DNA of 64,000 bases, taken from Candidatus Paraburkholderia kirkii (lineage in GTDB: Bacteria; Pseudomonadota; Gammaproteobacteria; Burkholderiales; Burkholderiaceae). Below are positions 1 through 9,153 of the stretch, piece after piece. Made by a program: the position numbers and the translations under genes. The stretch covers positions 1 through 64,000 of the forward strand of contig LFKV01000004.1 in assembly GCA_001189345.1 (NCBI GenBank), written 5' to 3'. The number at the start of each line of letters is the position of its first letter. Position 1 is the first letter of the stretch. The notes below the pieces were generated by a model. The model searched no databases. It was not told the DNA's origin and saw only the letters and a list, made by a program, of their open reading frames with translations.

Positions 1-417
1 TTTTTGTTCGACCATACTCCACTGCTTCACGGAGGATTTCTACCTCCATCGTCTTCTTTCCTAGCAATCGCTGCAGCTCGCGAATCTGCTTCATTGCTTC
101 GGCTAGGTCAGATGCCGGCACCACGTGCTCGCCGGCACTGACCGCCGATAGGCTCCTGTCCTGATAGAGCTTGCGCCAGCCGAAGACTTGGTTGGCATTC
201 ACTTGATGTCGGCGAGCGACGCCAGAGACCGTTGTACCGGGCTCGAAAGTCTCGCGAACTATCGCTAGTTTCTCTTCAACCGAACGCCGGCGGCGCTGCT
301 CCGGCTGGGTCAGAACTTCTAGAGGTTCCACGTTGTGACTAGGCTTAAAACATAGGCAGAAGACTACCTCAAAATTTAAGCGTCACCGCATGTCCGGCTT
401 TTGCGGGGGCAAGTCCA
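1..417 (-). mobile_element. IS3-family (IS2-group) element, left copy, cut by the window edge
   Basis: The first 417 bases are a reverse-strand copy of the 5' part of the element seen whole at 55470-56823. The terminal inverted repeat ends at 417 and reads inward as TGGACTTGCCCCCGCAAAAG, the same as the left end of the other copy. The two copies differ by scattered substitutions and by a 2-base indel in orfA, so they are not freshly duplicated. The element is inserted in metZ. The rest, including the other inverted repeat, lies beyond position 1, so a target duplication cannot be checked here. Confidence 0.9.
2..331 (-). CDS. IS3-family transposase OrfA, partial
   Basis: This is the first 110 codons of the OrfA helix-turn-helix protein, starting from GTG (331-329) and running off the window. 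It resembles IS2 OrfA: a basic stretch followed by [10 protein letters not shown], then [20 protein letters not shown] as the DNA-binding helix-turn-helix, then a leucine-zipper-like segment ending near [19 protein letters not shown]. Unlike the copy at 55556, the frame is open through the segment reading [10 protein letters not shown], so this OrfA is intact as far as it can be seen. OrfA binds the element ends and works with OrfB, which would lie to the left of the window. The GTG start is inferred from the matching position in the other copy. Confidence 0.75.
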   Translation of the reverse strand, partial: MEPLEVLTQPEQRRRRSVEEKLAIVRETFEPGTTVSGVARRHQVNANQVFGWRKLYQDRSLSAVSAGEHVVPASDLAEAMKQIRELQRLLGKKTMEVEILREAVEYGRTK

Positions 418-584
418 AGTACGTGTAGGCCTCTTCGGCATTCCTGAAGCGCTCGGCGGCTTCCGCCGCGCTCGAGAAACAAGAAGCTCGACGTAAGAAA
501 CAACGCCTCCGCATGCTCGTTGAATTCGCTGCGCAAAGTGTCGGCGCGTACGGCGAGCGTGTTGAAGTTCAAGTTGTCGTCCAT
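418..584 (-). pseudogene. metZ: metZ, 5' fragment interrupted by the IS element
   Basis: O-succinylhomoserine sulfhydrylase makes homocysteine directly from O-succinylhomoserine and sulfide in methionine synthesis. Only the first ~55 codons remain. The start ATG (584-582) has a GGAGAG ribosome-binding site, and the product opens MDDNLNFNTLAVRADTLRSE, which matches the Burkholderia MetZ start as I remember it. The gene is broken twice. A 1-base insertion around the codons for SSFLF shifts the frame; the expected SAAEAAERF is still readable in another frame. The IS then begins at 417. The gene follows purF, its usual neighbour in this group. The remainder may lie beyond the left edge. With no intact copy elsewhere, methionine synthesis by this route would be lost. 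Confidence 0.8.
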
Positions 585-686
585 GTTTTTCTCTCCGTTT
601 TTCAGGCTCGCGGCGCAAAAAAGCCCGCTTGTCTCGGTCGACGAAGCGGGCATGTGCGGGAACTACGGCCGAAACGCTACAGCGCA

Positions 687-2234
687 TCACTCCACCGATA
701 GTTGCAGATGCAACTGTGAGCGTGCCATGCCGCCCTCCTGCGCTTCGCTCGCCGCGTCGCGATCCGACTGCGATTGCGGTGCGAGACGCGCCGACTCGAT
801 GCGATCGAGATAATCGGTCGTCACATCGCCGGTGATGTAGTTGCCGTCGAAGCACGAGGCTTCGAATTCCTTGAGATTCGGATTGATGTCGCGAATCGCG
901 TTCTTCAGGTCTTCCACGTCCTGATAGACGAGATAGTCCGCGCCGATCATGCGCGCAACTTCCTCGTCGCTGCGGCCGTGCGCGACGAGCTCGCCGCGCG
1001 TCGGCATGTCGATGCCGTACACGTTCGGGAACTTCACCGGCGGCGCGGCGGACGCGAAGATCACCTTGTTCGCGCCGGCATCGCGTGCCATCTGCACGAT
1101 TTCATGCGAGGTCGTGCCGCGCACGATCGAATCGTCGACGATCAGGACGTTCTTGCCCTTGAACTCGATGGCCATGGCGTTGAGCTTCTGGCGCACCGAC
1201 TTCTTGCGCACCGCCTGGCCCGGCATGATGAAGGTCCGGCCCACGTAACGGTTCTTGAAAAAGCCCTCGCGATATTCGACGCCGAGCTTCGCGGCCACCT
1301 GCATCGCCGCGGGGCGCGAGGAATCGGGAATCGGCATCACGACGTCGATCGGCACGTCCGGCAGCACGCGCTTGATCTTCTCGGCGAGATAGTCGCCCAT
1401 GCGCAGGCGCGCGTTGTAGACCGGCACGCCGTCGAGGCACGAGTCCGGGCGCGCGAGATACACGAGCTCGAAGATGCAGGGATTGAGCGCCGGCTTCTCG
1501 GCGCATTGATGGCTGTGCAGGTTGCCGTCGCTGTCGATGAAAATCGCCTCGCCGGGCTCGACGTCGCGCACGAACTCGAACCCGATGCCTTCGATCGCCA
1601 CCGATTCCGACGTGACCATCCACTCGACGCCCGTTGCCGTTTCCAGCTTGCCGAGCACGAGCGGGCGAATGCCGAACGGATCGCGGAAGGCCACGAGACC
1701 GTAGCCCGCGATCAGCGAGACGATCGCATACGAGCCCTTCACGCGGCGATGCACGCCCGCGACCGCCTTCCACAGCGCGGCGGCGTCGAGCTGCAGGCCA
1801 GAGCTCGCGAGCTGCAATTCATGCGCGAACACGTTGAGGAGCACTTCGGTGTCGGATGCGGTATTGATGTGCCGGCGGTCGACGCGGAACATCTCGTCCT
1901 TCAGCTGCATCCAGTTCGTGAGATTGCCGTTGTGCGCGAGGATGATCCCGAACGGCGCGTTCACGTAGAACGGCTGCGCTTCTTCCTCGTTCGACGCAAA
2001 ACCGGCGGTCGGATATCGCACCTGCCCGATGCCGACGTTGCCCGGCAGACTGCGCATGTTGCGCGTGCGGAACACGTCGCGCACCATGCCGTTGGCCTTG
2101 TGCATGTGGAAGTTATTGCCGTTCGCCGTGGCGATGCCCGCCGCGTCCTGGCCGCGATGCTGCTGCAGCAGCAGGCTGTCATAGATCAGCTGATTGACGG
2201 GACTTTGGGAAACTACACCTACGATGCCGCACAT
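687..2234 (-). CDS. purF: amidophosphoribosyltransferase
   Basis: PurF catalyses the first committed step of purine synthesis, transferring the amide nitrogen of glutamine to PRPP to give 5-phosphoribosylamine. The protein is 515 aa, the normal length. I chose the start that places Cys next to the initiator Met (MCGIVGVVSQSPVNQLIYDS), because that cysteine becomes the N-terminal nucleophile of the class II glutaminase domain. An upstream in-frame Met at 2249 would bury it. The C-terminal phosphoribosyltransferase domain contains the PRPP loop VLIVDDSIVRGTTS. It lies downstream of cvpA and upstream of metZ, the standard cvpA-purF arrangement, and is probably co-transcribed with them. There are no lesions. 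Confidence 0.97.
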   Translation of the reverse strand: MCGIVGVVSQSPVNQLIYDSLLLQQHRGQDAAGIATANGNNFHMHKANGMVRDVFRTRNMRSLPGNVGIGQVRYPTAGFASNEEEAQPFYVNAPFGIILAHNGNLTNWMQLKDEMFRVDRRHINTASDTEVLLNVFAHELQLASSGLQLDAAALWKAVAGVHRRVKGSYAIVSLIAGYGLVAFRDPFGIRPLVLGKLETATGVEWMVTSESVAIEGIGFEFVRDVEPGEAIFIDSDGNLHSHQCAEKPALNPCIFELVYLARPDSCLDGVPVYNARLRMGDYLAEKIKRVLPDVPIDVVMPIPDSSRPAAMQVAAKLGVEYREGFFKNRYVGRTFIMPGQAVRKKSVRQKLNAMAIEFKGKNVLIVDDSIVRGTTSHEIVQMARDAGANKVIFASAAPPVKFPNVYGIDMPTRGELVAHGRSDEEVARMIGADYLVYQDVEDLKNAIRDINPNLKEFEASCFDGNYITGDVTTDYLDRIESARLAPQSQSDRDAASEAQEGGMARSQLHLQLSVE

Positions 2235-2392
2235 GGCATGGTCCTTCAAAGAGTCGAAACGGGTAGACGAGGCGATGTCGGCTCACGTCGGGCGCGTCTC
2301 TCGAAAAATTCGGCCGCACGGAGGTCGCACAGAGGCCGATTCGAAGCGCGTCTTCGAGCCGTCTCGCGGTCCCCGTGTAGCCGGCCGTTCGT

Positions 2393-2926
2393 CTATTGTG
2401 CGGCGTCTGGCGCCAGGCCGCTCGAAACGGGGGCGACGTGCACGTACGCGGCGAGCGTATCGGGGAGCAGCGGTTTCAGTTCGCGCACGCCCTGCTCGGC
2501 CATCGGCCTCAGCAGCGCGTCGCGCCAGAAATCTTTCTGCGGCAGTTCGGTCAAGCCAGCCAGGGCGACCAGGATCACTACCAATATAGCGCCTCTCACG
2601 AGACCGAACAGCAGGCCCATCGAGCGGTCCACGCCGCGCAGGCCGGTCACTTCCGTGATGCGCGTCAGCAGCGCCGACAGCACGCTCGACAGAAGCAGTA
2701 CCGCGGCAACCACCAGCAGGAACGCCGCGAGCCATTGCGTGAGCGCGCCGCCCGGCCACGTCGCCGGAATGTAGGGCACGACGAGCCCGACGAAACGCCC
2801 TGCGATCAGAATGGCGGCGACCCAGCCGACCAGCCCGAACGCCTCCGCCAGAAGGCCGCGCCACATTCCGCGCAGGGCGGACAGGCCGATCACGGCCATC
2901 ACGGCGTAGTCGAACGCGGTGAACAT
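2393..2926 (-). CDS. cvpA: CvpA family membrane protein
   Basis: A 177-aa inner-membrane protein of the colicin V production family. It has about four hydrophobic segments (near residues 5-20, 27-45, 60-90 and 103-128) and a short hydrophilic tail. The family is defined by its linkage to purF, and cvpA lies directly upstream of purF here as in E. coli. Its biochemical role is not settled; it has been linked to colicin V secretion and envelope homeostasis. It lies 9 bases after the SPOR-domain gene, so it belongs to the same transcript. The gene is intact and slightly longer than the E. coli protein (162 aa) because of the tail. Confidence 0.93.
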   Translation of the reverse strand: MFTAFDYAVMAVIGLSALRGMWRGLLAEAFGLVGWVAAILIAGRFVGLVVPYIPATWPGGALTQWLAAFLLVVAAVLLLSSVLSALLTRITEVTGLRGVDRSMGLLFGLVRGAILVVILVALAGLTELPQKDFWRDALLRPMAEQGVRELKPLLPDTLAAYVHVAPVSSGLAPDAAQ

Positions 2927-2935
2927 CGGGCGCGC

Positions 2936-3811
2936 TTAGTTCGATGCCGACCGACTGCCGCCGCCGAGACCGGCCTGGCGAACCTTCACGAGCGCAGCCG
3001 AGGCCGACGCCCGATCCGGGAACGGTCCCGCACGCAGCAGCGCGCGCGTCGAGCCGTCCGACTGCTTGCGATGTTCGAAATATGCGGGCACGCCCGCGGC
3101 TTTCAACTTGTTGACCCAATTCTGCGCGGCGGTCTCGTCGTCGAACTGGCCGATCTGCAGCACGAAGCGACTGCCGGCCGGCGAAGACGGGGTGTTCGCG
3201 TCGCCGGCGGTGGCGTTTGCCGCGGTGTTCGCATTGGCTTCCTCGGACGATTCGGCGGCTTGCGGCTTCGCGCCCTGGCCGGCGACGGCGGCCGGTCTGG
3301 ACGTCGACGGCTTGGTTTTCGCCTTCGCCTCGGGCTTGGCTTGTTCCTTGGGTTCGGGTCTGGCTTGCGCAGCCGTGGCCGGCGCGACGGCCTGCGGTTG
3401 GGTGATGCCCGCCGCGACGCTGCCCGACGCGCCCGCCGGGCCGTCATGGGCGACCCCGGCTTGCGTGTCGGCGTCGTTCGCATCGCGCGACTGCTTGACT
3501 GCCGGCGCGGGGCGATTGGGAATGTCGATGGAGATGTCGTCGGTGACGGGCTTCGGGCGCGAATCGAGCACCATCGGCAAGACGATCACCGCCGCCAGAA
3601 CCAGCGCGATCGCGCCGACCAGCCGGCACCGCGCGCGCTGCTTCTCGGGCAGGGTGGGATCGAGCATCATTGCGTCAGCGTCGGTGCGCTCGCTGCGGTC
3701 GGTCCTGCGCGTGCGGCGTTCCGTGCGGACAGTCTGACGCGTGCCGCGTGGGGAATCGGAATATGCGTCGCGACCGGAGTCGTCTTTCTTGCCGAACGAG
3801 AAGAGTCCCAT
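2936..3811 (-). CDS. SPOR domain protein (DedD-like)
   Basis: A 291-aa single-pass membrane protein with three parts. The first ~65 residues are a charged cytoplasmic stretch rich in Arg and Asp. One hydrophobic helix follows (around LVGAIALVLAAVIVLPMVL, residues 64-82). A long Ala/Pro/Lys-rich periplasmic linker then leads to a C-terminal SPOR domain starting near RFVLQIGQF and containing the usual AQNWVNKLKAAGVPAYFE segment. SPOR domains bind denuded peptidoglycan at the division site, so a role in cell division like that of DedD is likely but inferred. The position between folC and cvpA is the same as dedD in E. coli (accD-folC-dedD-cvpA-purF), which supports the call. Confidence 0.88.
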   Translation of the reverse strand: MGLFSFGKKDDSGRDAYSDSPRGTRQTVRTERRTRRTDRSERTDADAMMLDPTLPEKQRARCRLVGAIALVLAAVIVLPMVLDSRPKPVTDDISIDIPNRPAPAVKQSRDANDADTQAGVAHDGPAGASGSVAAGITQPQAVAPATAAQARPEPKEQAKPEAKAKTKPSTSRPAAVAGQGAKPQAAESSEEANANTAANATAGDANTPSSPAGSRFVLQIGQFDDETAAQNWVNKLKAAGVPAYFEHRKQSDGSTRALLRAGPFPDRASASAALVKVRQAGLGGGSRSASN

Positions 3812-3840
3812 GTATCGCTTGGTGCTGACGGCCGACCGTC

Positions 3841-5151
3841 TCAGTGATGCTGCGATTTACGGTAGGCCATCACGCCCGCTACCGTGTAGAAACTGCCGAA
3901 AACCAAAATTCTATCATTTTCGGACGCCCAGCCTAACGCATCTTGAAAAGCCGCAGCGGGCGTTTCAAAACGAGAAACGCTGCTGTCGGGCCCGTCGTTG
4001 ACACCGGCGTCGAGCAAGGCGTGTTCCAGTTGGTCGGCGGACGCGCCGCGCGGAGTCGGCAGCGCGGTGACGTTCCAGTGATCGATCTCGCCCTTCAGCT
4101 GTTTCACCACGCCTTCGATGTCCTTGTCGCGCATGGCGCCGAACACCGCGTAAGTGTACGGAAAATAGCCCATGTTGCCGAGATTTTGCGCCAAAACCGC
4201 GGCTGCGTGAGGATTGTGCGCAACATCAAGGATGATCTGCGGCTTGCCCGGCAGCACCTGGAAGCGGCCCGGCAACTCGACGTTGGCGAGCCCGAGACGG
4301 ATGTCCTGCGCGGACACCGGCAGGCGCTCGCGCAGGGATTCGAGCGCCGCCAGCGCCGCCGCCGTGTTGATCAGCTGGTTCGCGCCGCGCAGCGCCGGAT
4401 ACGCCAGCGCCGAGCGCCGCTGCGCGCGGCCGATGTAGCTCCACTGCTGGCGCTCGTTGCCGGGCTGCGCCTCGTAGCGAAAATCCCGTCCGACGAGCCA
4501 TAAATCTGCGCCGATTGCCTCGGCATGATCGATGAGGCTCTGCGGCGGCGCGGGATCGCCGCAAATGGCGGGCTTGCCCGGCCGGAAAATCCCCGCTTTC
4601 TCGAACCCGATCTTCTCACGCGTGTCGCCGAGATAGTCCGTATGGTCGATGTCGATGTTCGTGATCACCGCGCAGTCCGTATCGACGATATTCACCGCGT
4701 CCAGGCGCCCGCCGAGCCCGACTTCCAGAACCACAGCGTCCAGCCCGCACGACGCGAAGAGATGCAGGATCGCGAGCGTCGTGAATTCGAAGTACGTCAG
4801 CGAAACGGGCTCCGGCAAGCTCGCGCGCGCCTTTTCCACCGCCTCGAAGTGCTCGAGCAGCTCGGCGTCGGTCGCCTCGGTGCCGTCGATGCGCGCGCGC
4901 TCGTTGAACGTCAGCAGATGCGGCGAGGTATGGCAGCCCACGCGATAGGCCGCGCGCAACAGGATCGTTTCGATGATCGCGCACGTCGAGCCCTTGCCGT
5001 TGGTGCCGCCGACCGTGATGACGGGACACGCGAAGCTTAGTCCGAGCGCTTCCTTCATGCGCCCGATGTGCGCGAGACCCATGTCGATGCCGACCGGGTG
5101 CGCCGCTTCCAGATGGGCAAGCCAGGCGTCGAGGGTGGGAAAAGTGTTCAT
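3841..5151 (-). CDS. folC: bifunctional dihydrofolate synthase / folylpolyglutamate synthase
   Basis: FolC adds glutamate to dihydropteroate and then extends the polyglutamate tail of folates, using ATP. The protein is 436 aa, typical for the family. It has the Mur-ligase ATP loop GGTNGKGST at about residues 48-56, a substrate segment with LTYFEFTTLAILHLF, and the C-terminal ligase domain with ILDVAHNPHAA. It starts at ATG 5151, about 80 bases after accD, with a strong hairpin in the gap. Downstream is the SPOR gene. The order accD-folC-dedD-cvpA-purF is conserved across beta- and gammaproteobacteria. The gene is intact. Confidence 0.96.
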   Translation of the reverse strand: MNTFPTLDAWLAHLEAAHPVGIDMGLAHIGRMKEALGLSFACPVITVGGTNGKGSTCAIIETILLRAAYRVGCHTSPHLLTFNERARIDGTEATDAELLEHFEAVEKARASLPEPVSLTYFEFTTLAILHLFASCGLDAVVLEVGLGGRLDAVNIVDTDCAVITNIDIDHTDYLGDTREKIGFEKAGIFRPGKPAICGDPAPPQSLIDHAEAIGADLWLVGRDFRYEAQPGNERQQWSYIGRAQRRSALAYPALRGANQLINTAAALAALESLRERLPVSAQDIRLGLANVELPGRFQVLPGKPQIILDVAHNPHAAAVLAQNLGNMGYFPYTYAVFGAMRDKDIEGVVKQLKGEIDHWNVTALPTPRGASADQLEHALLDAGVNDGPDSSVSRFETPAAAFQDALGWASENDRILVFGSFYTVAGVMAYRKSQHH

Positions 5152-5169
5152 TTTCGAAATGGAGAAAGC

Positions 5170-5210
5170 AAAAACGCCGCGCGGAACCTCGCGGGGTTCA
5201 CGCGCGGCGC
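5170..5210 (-). terminator. terminator-like hairpin after accD
   Basis: Between accD and folC, GCCGCGCG (5176-5183) pairs with CGCGCGGC (5201-5208). An inner GAACC/GGTTC stem extends the hairpin. On the minus strand the stem is followed by a run of T (the AAAA at 5171-5174 on the plus strand). This looks like a Rho-independent terminator or attenuator partly separating folC from accD. Whether it stops all transcription cannot be judged. Confidence 0.6.
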
Positions 5211-5229
5211 GGCGCTGCGTAGCGAACGA

Positions 5230-6102
5230 TCAGGCGACGGAATCGGCGGGCTGCCGCGTCATCAGCGCCATCAACTGGGCAAGTTCTTCACGCATCTTGC
5301 GGCGATCCACGATCATGTCGATCGCGCCCTTCTGCAACAGGAATTCGGCGCGCTGAAAGCCTTCCGGCAGCTTCTCGCGCACGGTCTGCTCGATCACGCG
5401 CGGGCCGGCGAAGCCGATCAACGCCTTCGGCTCGGCGATCACCACGTCGCCCAGGAACGCGAAGCTCGCGGATACGCCGCCCATCGTCGGATCGGTCAGT
5501 AAGGAGATGAACGGCAGCTTGGCGTCCGACAGTTTGGTCAGCAACGCCGTGGTTTTGGCCATCTGCATGAGCGAAAGCAGGCTTTCCTGCATACGCGCGC
5601 CGCCCGAGGCCGTGAAGCAGATGAACGGCACGTTCTGTTCGAGCGCGTTGCGCGCGCCGCGCACGAAGCGCTCGCCGACCACCGATCCCATCGAGCCGCC
5701 CATGAACGAGAACTCGAAGCACGCCACCACGCAGGGAATCGTATGGATCGCACCGCCCATGACGACCATCGCGTCGGTTTCGCCGGTGTCGTCCATCGCT
5801 TCCTTGATGCGATCGGGATATTTGCGGCTGTCCTTGAACTTGAGCGCGTCGATCGGCACCACTTCCTGGCCGATCTCGTAGCGGCCTTCCGGGTCGAACA
5901 GGCGATCGAGCCGCTCGCGCGCGCCGATGCGCATGTGATGACTGCACTTCGGGCAAACGTGCAGGTTCGCCTCGACGTCGTTGCGATACAGCACGGCTTC
6001 GCACGACGGGCACTTCACCCAGAGGCCTTCCGGAATGCCCTTGCGGCTCTTGGGATCCGTTTGCTTGATCTTCGGCGGCAGCAATTTGTCGAGCCAGCTC
6101 AT
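5230..6102 (-). CDS. accD: acetyl-CoA carboxylase carboxyltransferase subunit beta
   Basis: AccD pairs with AccA to move the carboxyl group from carboxybiotin to acetyl-CoA, giving malonyl-CoA for fatty-acid synthesis. The protein is 290 aa, the usual size. The N-terminal zinc ribbon is complete (Cys31, Cys34, Cys50, Cys53 in CPSCE...CPKCS). The crotonase-fold carboxyltransferase domain follows, with [18 protein letters not shown] and [12 protein letters not shown]. It lies between trpA and folC, the Burkholderia order. The start ATG at 6102 gives the normal [12 protein letters not shown] terminus. The gene is intact. Confidence 0.97.
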   Translation of the reverse strand: MSWLDKLLPPKIKQTDPKSRKGIPEGLWVKCPSCEAVLYRNDVEANLHVCPKCSHHMRIGARERLDRLFDPEGRYEIGQEVVPIDALKFKDSRKYPDRIKEAMDDTGETDAMVVMGGAIHTIPCVVACFEFSFMGGSMGSVVGERFVRGARNALEQNVPFICFTASGGARMQESLLSLMQMAKTTALLTKLSDAKLPFISLLTDPTMGGVSASFAFLGDVVIAEPKALIGFAGPRVIEQTVREKLPEGFQRAEFLLQKGAIDMIVDRRKMREELAQLMALMTRQPADSVA

Positions 6103-6142
6103 CGTTTTTCCTTGACTGATCGGTTGCCGCGCGGCGCGTGTT

Positions 6143-6946
6143 TTACTTTGCGGCGTCGAGTGCCTGGCGAATCCCGGCGATGAAGCTCGTCAGCGACGCG
6201 GCCGCGGTGTCCGGCTGCGCCTCCTCGAGCAGTTGCACGAGACGGCTGCCGATGACGACGGCGTCCGCGGCATCGGCGACGGCGCGCGCGGTTCGCGCGT
6301 CGCGAATGCCGAAACCGACGCCGATCGGCAGGGGCACATGCGACTTGATGGCCGGGATTTTACTCGCGATGCTGGAAACGTCCAGATTTCCCCCGCCGGT
6401 CACGCCCTTGAGCGATACGTAATAGACATAGCCGCTCGCGATCTTGCCGACCGCCGCGATGCGCTCGTCGGTGGAAGTCGGCGCGAGCAGGAAGATCGGA
6501 TCGATGCCGGCCGCGCGCATCGCCGCACCGAAGCTTTCGGCTTCCTCGGGCGGGTAATCGACCACCAGCACGCCGTCGACGCCCGCTTTCTTGGCGGCTT
6601 CGGCAAAGACGTCGGCGCCCATGCGCTCGATCGGATTGGCGTAGCCCATCAGCACGACGGGCGTCTTGTCGTCAGTCTCGCGGAAGCGCGCGACGTCGGC
6701 CAGCACGCTTTTCAGCGTCACGCCGCGCGCGAGCGCCCGCTCGGACGAACGCTGGATGACGGGGCCGTCGGCCATCGGGTCGGAAAACGACACGCCGAGC
6801 TCGATGACGTCCGCGCCGCCCTTGGCCAGCACGTGCATGAGCTCGACGGTCTGCTCGGGATTCGGATCGCCGGCCGTGATGAACGGCATCAGACCCTTTT
6901 TTTTCTGGGCGGCCAGCGCCGCAAAAGTGTTCTTGATACGGGACAT
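6143..6946 (-). CDS. trpA: tryptophan synthase alpha subunit
   Basis: TrpA cleaves indole-3-glycerol phosphate to indole, which passes through the internal tunnel to TrpB. I chose ATG 6946 because it gives [14 protein letters not shown] and a 267-aa protein of family length; the open frame extends a further 16 codons upstream to 6994 without a family match. The TIM-barrel signature segments are visible: [17 protein letters not shown] with the catalytic acid, and [11 protein letters not shown] for the phosphate site. It is separated from trpB by a DNA methyltransferase gene rather than adjoining it, but all run the same way. The gene is intact. Confidence 0.96.
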   Translation of the reverse strand: MSRIKNTFAALAAQKKKGLMPFITAGDPNPEQTVELMHVLAKGGADVIELGVSFSDPMADGPVIQRSSERALARGVTLKSVLADVARFRETDDKTPVVLMGYANPIERMGADVFAEAAKKAGVDGVLVVDYPPEEAESFGAAMRAAGIDPIFLLAPTSTDERIAAVGKIASGYVYYVSLKGVTGGGNLDVSSIASKIPAIKSHVPLPIGVGFGIRDARTARAVADAADAVVIGSRLVQLLEEAQPDTAAASLTSFIAGIRQALDAAK

Positions 6947-7020
6947 GAGAATCCTTGAAGTCGTATTCGTTGGCGTCGATGATTTGATGGTCATCTGACG
7001 CGATCAGCGACGAAAATGCG

Positions 7021-7899
7021 CTATTCGGCAGCTTGCGCGGCATTATCGGTGGCGATCAGCGTCTTGCGGCACGAGCGGGCCGGCTCGTTCTCCCGAAGCC
7101 GCGCAGCGCGCGCCTCGGCGATCCGGCTTTCCGCGATCGCGCAATAATCTGCATTGATCTCGTAACCGGTGAACGCGCGACTATGACGCGCGCAGGCAAC
7201 CGCCGTCGTGCCGCTGCCCATGAACGGATCGAGCACGCGGCCGCCCGGCGGACAGCTCGCCAGCACCATGCGCTCGACGGTCTCCAGCGGCTTTTGCGTC
7301 GGATGATCCACGCGCTCCGCGTGCTGCCTGTGCAGCCGCGACACCGACCAGACATCCTTCGGGTTGTAGCCGAGCTCCAGCCACTTGCTGCCTTCGAAGA
7401 TCTTGCGCGAGCGCGCCTTTTTCGTCTCTGCGTCGTACGGAATGCGCACCGGATCGAGATCGAAGTAGTAATCCTTCGATACCGCGAAATAGCCGATGTT
7501 GTCGTGCACCGACGTGAATTTACGCGTCGTTCCGCCCATGCTCGGCACGCGTCGGTCCCAGACGATCTCGTTGATCATCAAAAGGCGGTGCTTGAGGAAC
7601 ACGAACAGCTCGGGCGAATACTGCCAAGTGCAGAAGATGTACAACGAGCCGCTCGGCTTGAGCTTCGGAATCGCGAGGTCGAGCCAGCGATACGTCCACT
7701 CGAGAAAGGCGTCGCCGGACAGCATGTCCGAATCGTTCCCGTAATCCTTGCCGAGACCATACGGCGGGTCCGCGACGATCAGATCGATCGACGCGTCGGG
7801 AATGTTCGCGGCATCGGCCAGGAAATCGCGGTTCCGGATGTCGACGTCGGCGCTCGTGAGAGCGCCGACAGACAAAGGCTCGTCGATGACGGTACGCAT
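7021..7899 (-). CDS. DNA methyltransferase, beta-class, orphan, set between trpB and trpA
   Basis: A 292-aa SAM-dependent DNA methyltransferase. The catalytic motif IV DPPY is at residues 44-47. The SAM-binding motif DPFMGSGTT is near the C-terminus (224-232), preceded by HPTQKP (199-204). Catalytic motif before SAM motif, with the target-recognition region between, defines the beta class. DPPY indicates an N6-adenine or N4-cytosine methylase. No restriction endonuclease is nearby, so it is an orphan. It lies 11 bases after trpB and 74 bases before trpA, so it is probably transcribed with the trp genes. I recall that B. cenocepacia has a homologue at its trp locus (BCAM0992) described as an orphan adenine methylase with motif GTWWAC. 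That is from memory and untested for this protein. Confidence 0.9.
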   Translation of the reverse strand: MRTVIDEPLSVGALTSADVDIRNRDFLADAANIPDASIDLIVADPPYGLGKDYGNDSDMLSGDAFLEWTYRWLDLAIPKLKPSGSLYIFCTWQYSPELFVFLKHRLLMINEIVWDRRVPSMGGTTRKFTSVHDNIGYFAVSKDYYFDLDPVRIPYDAETKKARSRKIFEGSKWLELGYNPKDVWSVSRLHRQHAERVDHPTQKPLETVERMVLASCPPGGRVLDPFMGSGTTAVACARHSRAFTGYEINADYCAIAESRIAEARAARLRENEPARSCRKTLIATDNAAQAAE

Positions 7900-7910
7900 C
7901 TGCTAGGGGC

Positions 7911-9104
7911 TCAGAACTGGATGCCCGATCGCTCGGCGACCGTGTGCATGTCCTTGTCGCCCCGGCCCGACAGATTGACGAGCAGCACCTTGTCGCGCGG
8001 CAGCGTCTTAGCGAGCTTCGCGCCGTAAGCGAGCGCGTGGCTCGATTCGAGCGCCGGGATGATGCCCTCGATGCGGCAGCAATCGTGGAAGGCCTTGAGC
8101 GCTTCGTCGTCGGTGATGCCGACGTACTCCGCGCGACCCGCGTCCTTCAGCCACGCGTGCTCGGGACCGACGCCCGGATAGTCGAGGCCCGCCGACACCG
8201 AATGCGTCTCGATGATCTGGCCGTTCTCGTCCTGCAGCAGGTAGGTGCGGTTGCCGTGCAGCACGCCGGGGCTGCCGCCCATGAGCGAGGCCGCATGGCG
8301 CCCCGTCTCGATGCCGTCGCCGGCCGCTTCGACGCCGATCAGCTTGACGTCTTTGTCTTCGATATACGGATAAAAAATGCCCATCGCGTTCGATCCGCCG
8401 CCAACGCACGCGATCACGGCATCCGGCTGGCGGCCCGCCATTTTGGGCATCTGGACGCGGCACTCGTCGCCGATCACGCGCTGGAAGTCGCGCACCATCA
8501 TCGGATAGGGATGCGGGCCCGCCACCGTACCGATGATGTAGAACGTGTTCTCGACGTTCGTCACCCAGTCGCGCATGGCTTCGTTGAGCGCGTCCTTGAG
8601 CGTCTTCGAGCCGGATTCGACCGGCACGACCGTCGCGCCGAGGAGCTTCATGCGGTAGACGTTCGCGGCCTGGCGGCGCACGTCCTCCGCGCCCATGTAG
8701 ACGACACATTCCATGCCGAAGCGCGCCGCGATCGTCGCCGTCGCCACGCCGTGCTGACCCGCGCCGGTTTCCGCGATCACGCGCGGCTTGCCCATCTTGC
8801 GGGCGAGCAGCGCCTGGCCGATCACGTTGTTGACCTTGTGCGCGCCGGTGTGATTCAGATCCTCGCGCTTCAGATAAAGCTGCGCGCCGCCGAGCATGTT
8901 GCTCCACCGTTTCGCGTGATAAATTGGCGACGGACGGCCTACGTAGTGCTTGAGCTCGTACTCGTATTCGGCGAGAAATTCGGGATCCTGACGTGCCGCT
9001 TCATATGCGACGCGCAATTCATCGAGCGCGTGGATGAGCGTTTCGGAGACGAACACGCCTCCATACTGGCCGAAATGGCCTCTTTCGTCTGGCAAGTTGT
9101 ACAT
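7911..9104 (-). CDS. trpB: tryptophan synthase beta subunit
   Basis: TrpB condenses indole with serine through pyridoxal phosphate to make tryptophan. ATG 9104 gives [19 protein letters not shown] and 397 aa, matching the family; the frame runs on upstream but without similarity. Lys90 in HTGAHKVNN is the PLP Schiff-base residue, and GGGSNAMG is the phosphate-binding loop. It follows trpF and precedes the methyltransferase gene. The gene is intact. Confidence 0.97.
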   Translation of the reverse strand: MYNLPDERGHFGQYGGVFVSETLIHALDELRVAYEAARQDPEFLAEYEYELKHYVGRPSPIYHAKRWSNMLGGAQLYLKREDLNHTGAHKVNNVIGQALLARKMGKPRVIAETGAGQHGVATATIAARFGMECVVYMGAEDVRRQAANVYRMKLLGATVVPVESGSKTLKDALNEAMRDWVTNVENTFYIIGTVAGPHPYPMMVRDFQRVIGDECRVQMPKMAGRQPDAVIACVGGGSNAMGIFYPYIEDKDVKLIGVEAAGDGIETGRHAASLMGGSPGVLHGNRTYLLQDENGQIIETHSVSAGLDYPGVGPEHAWLKDAGRAEYVGITDDEALKAFHDCCRIEGIIPALESSHALAYGAKLAKTLPRDKVLLVNLSGRGDKDMHTVAERSGIQF

Positions 9105-9153
9105 TGCGTCACTCTCTCGGTTCCGCGGGCCAGCTAGACAGCCCGCGTTCGAT

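Noticed and set aside
774-2774. Long open frame on the plus strand (666 codons) opposite purF and cvpA
   Set aside because: It is the antisense shadow of purF in GC-rich DNA; it has Arg/His/Ala-rich composition, no recognised motif, and purF is certain.
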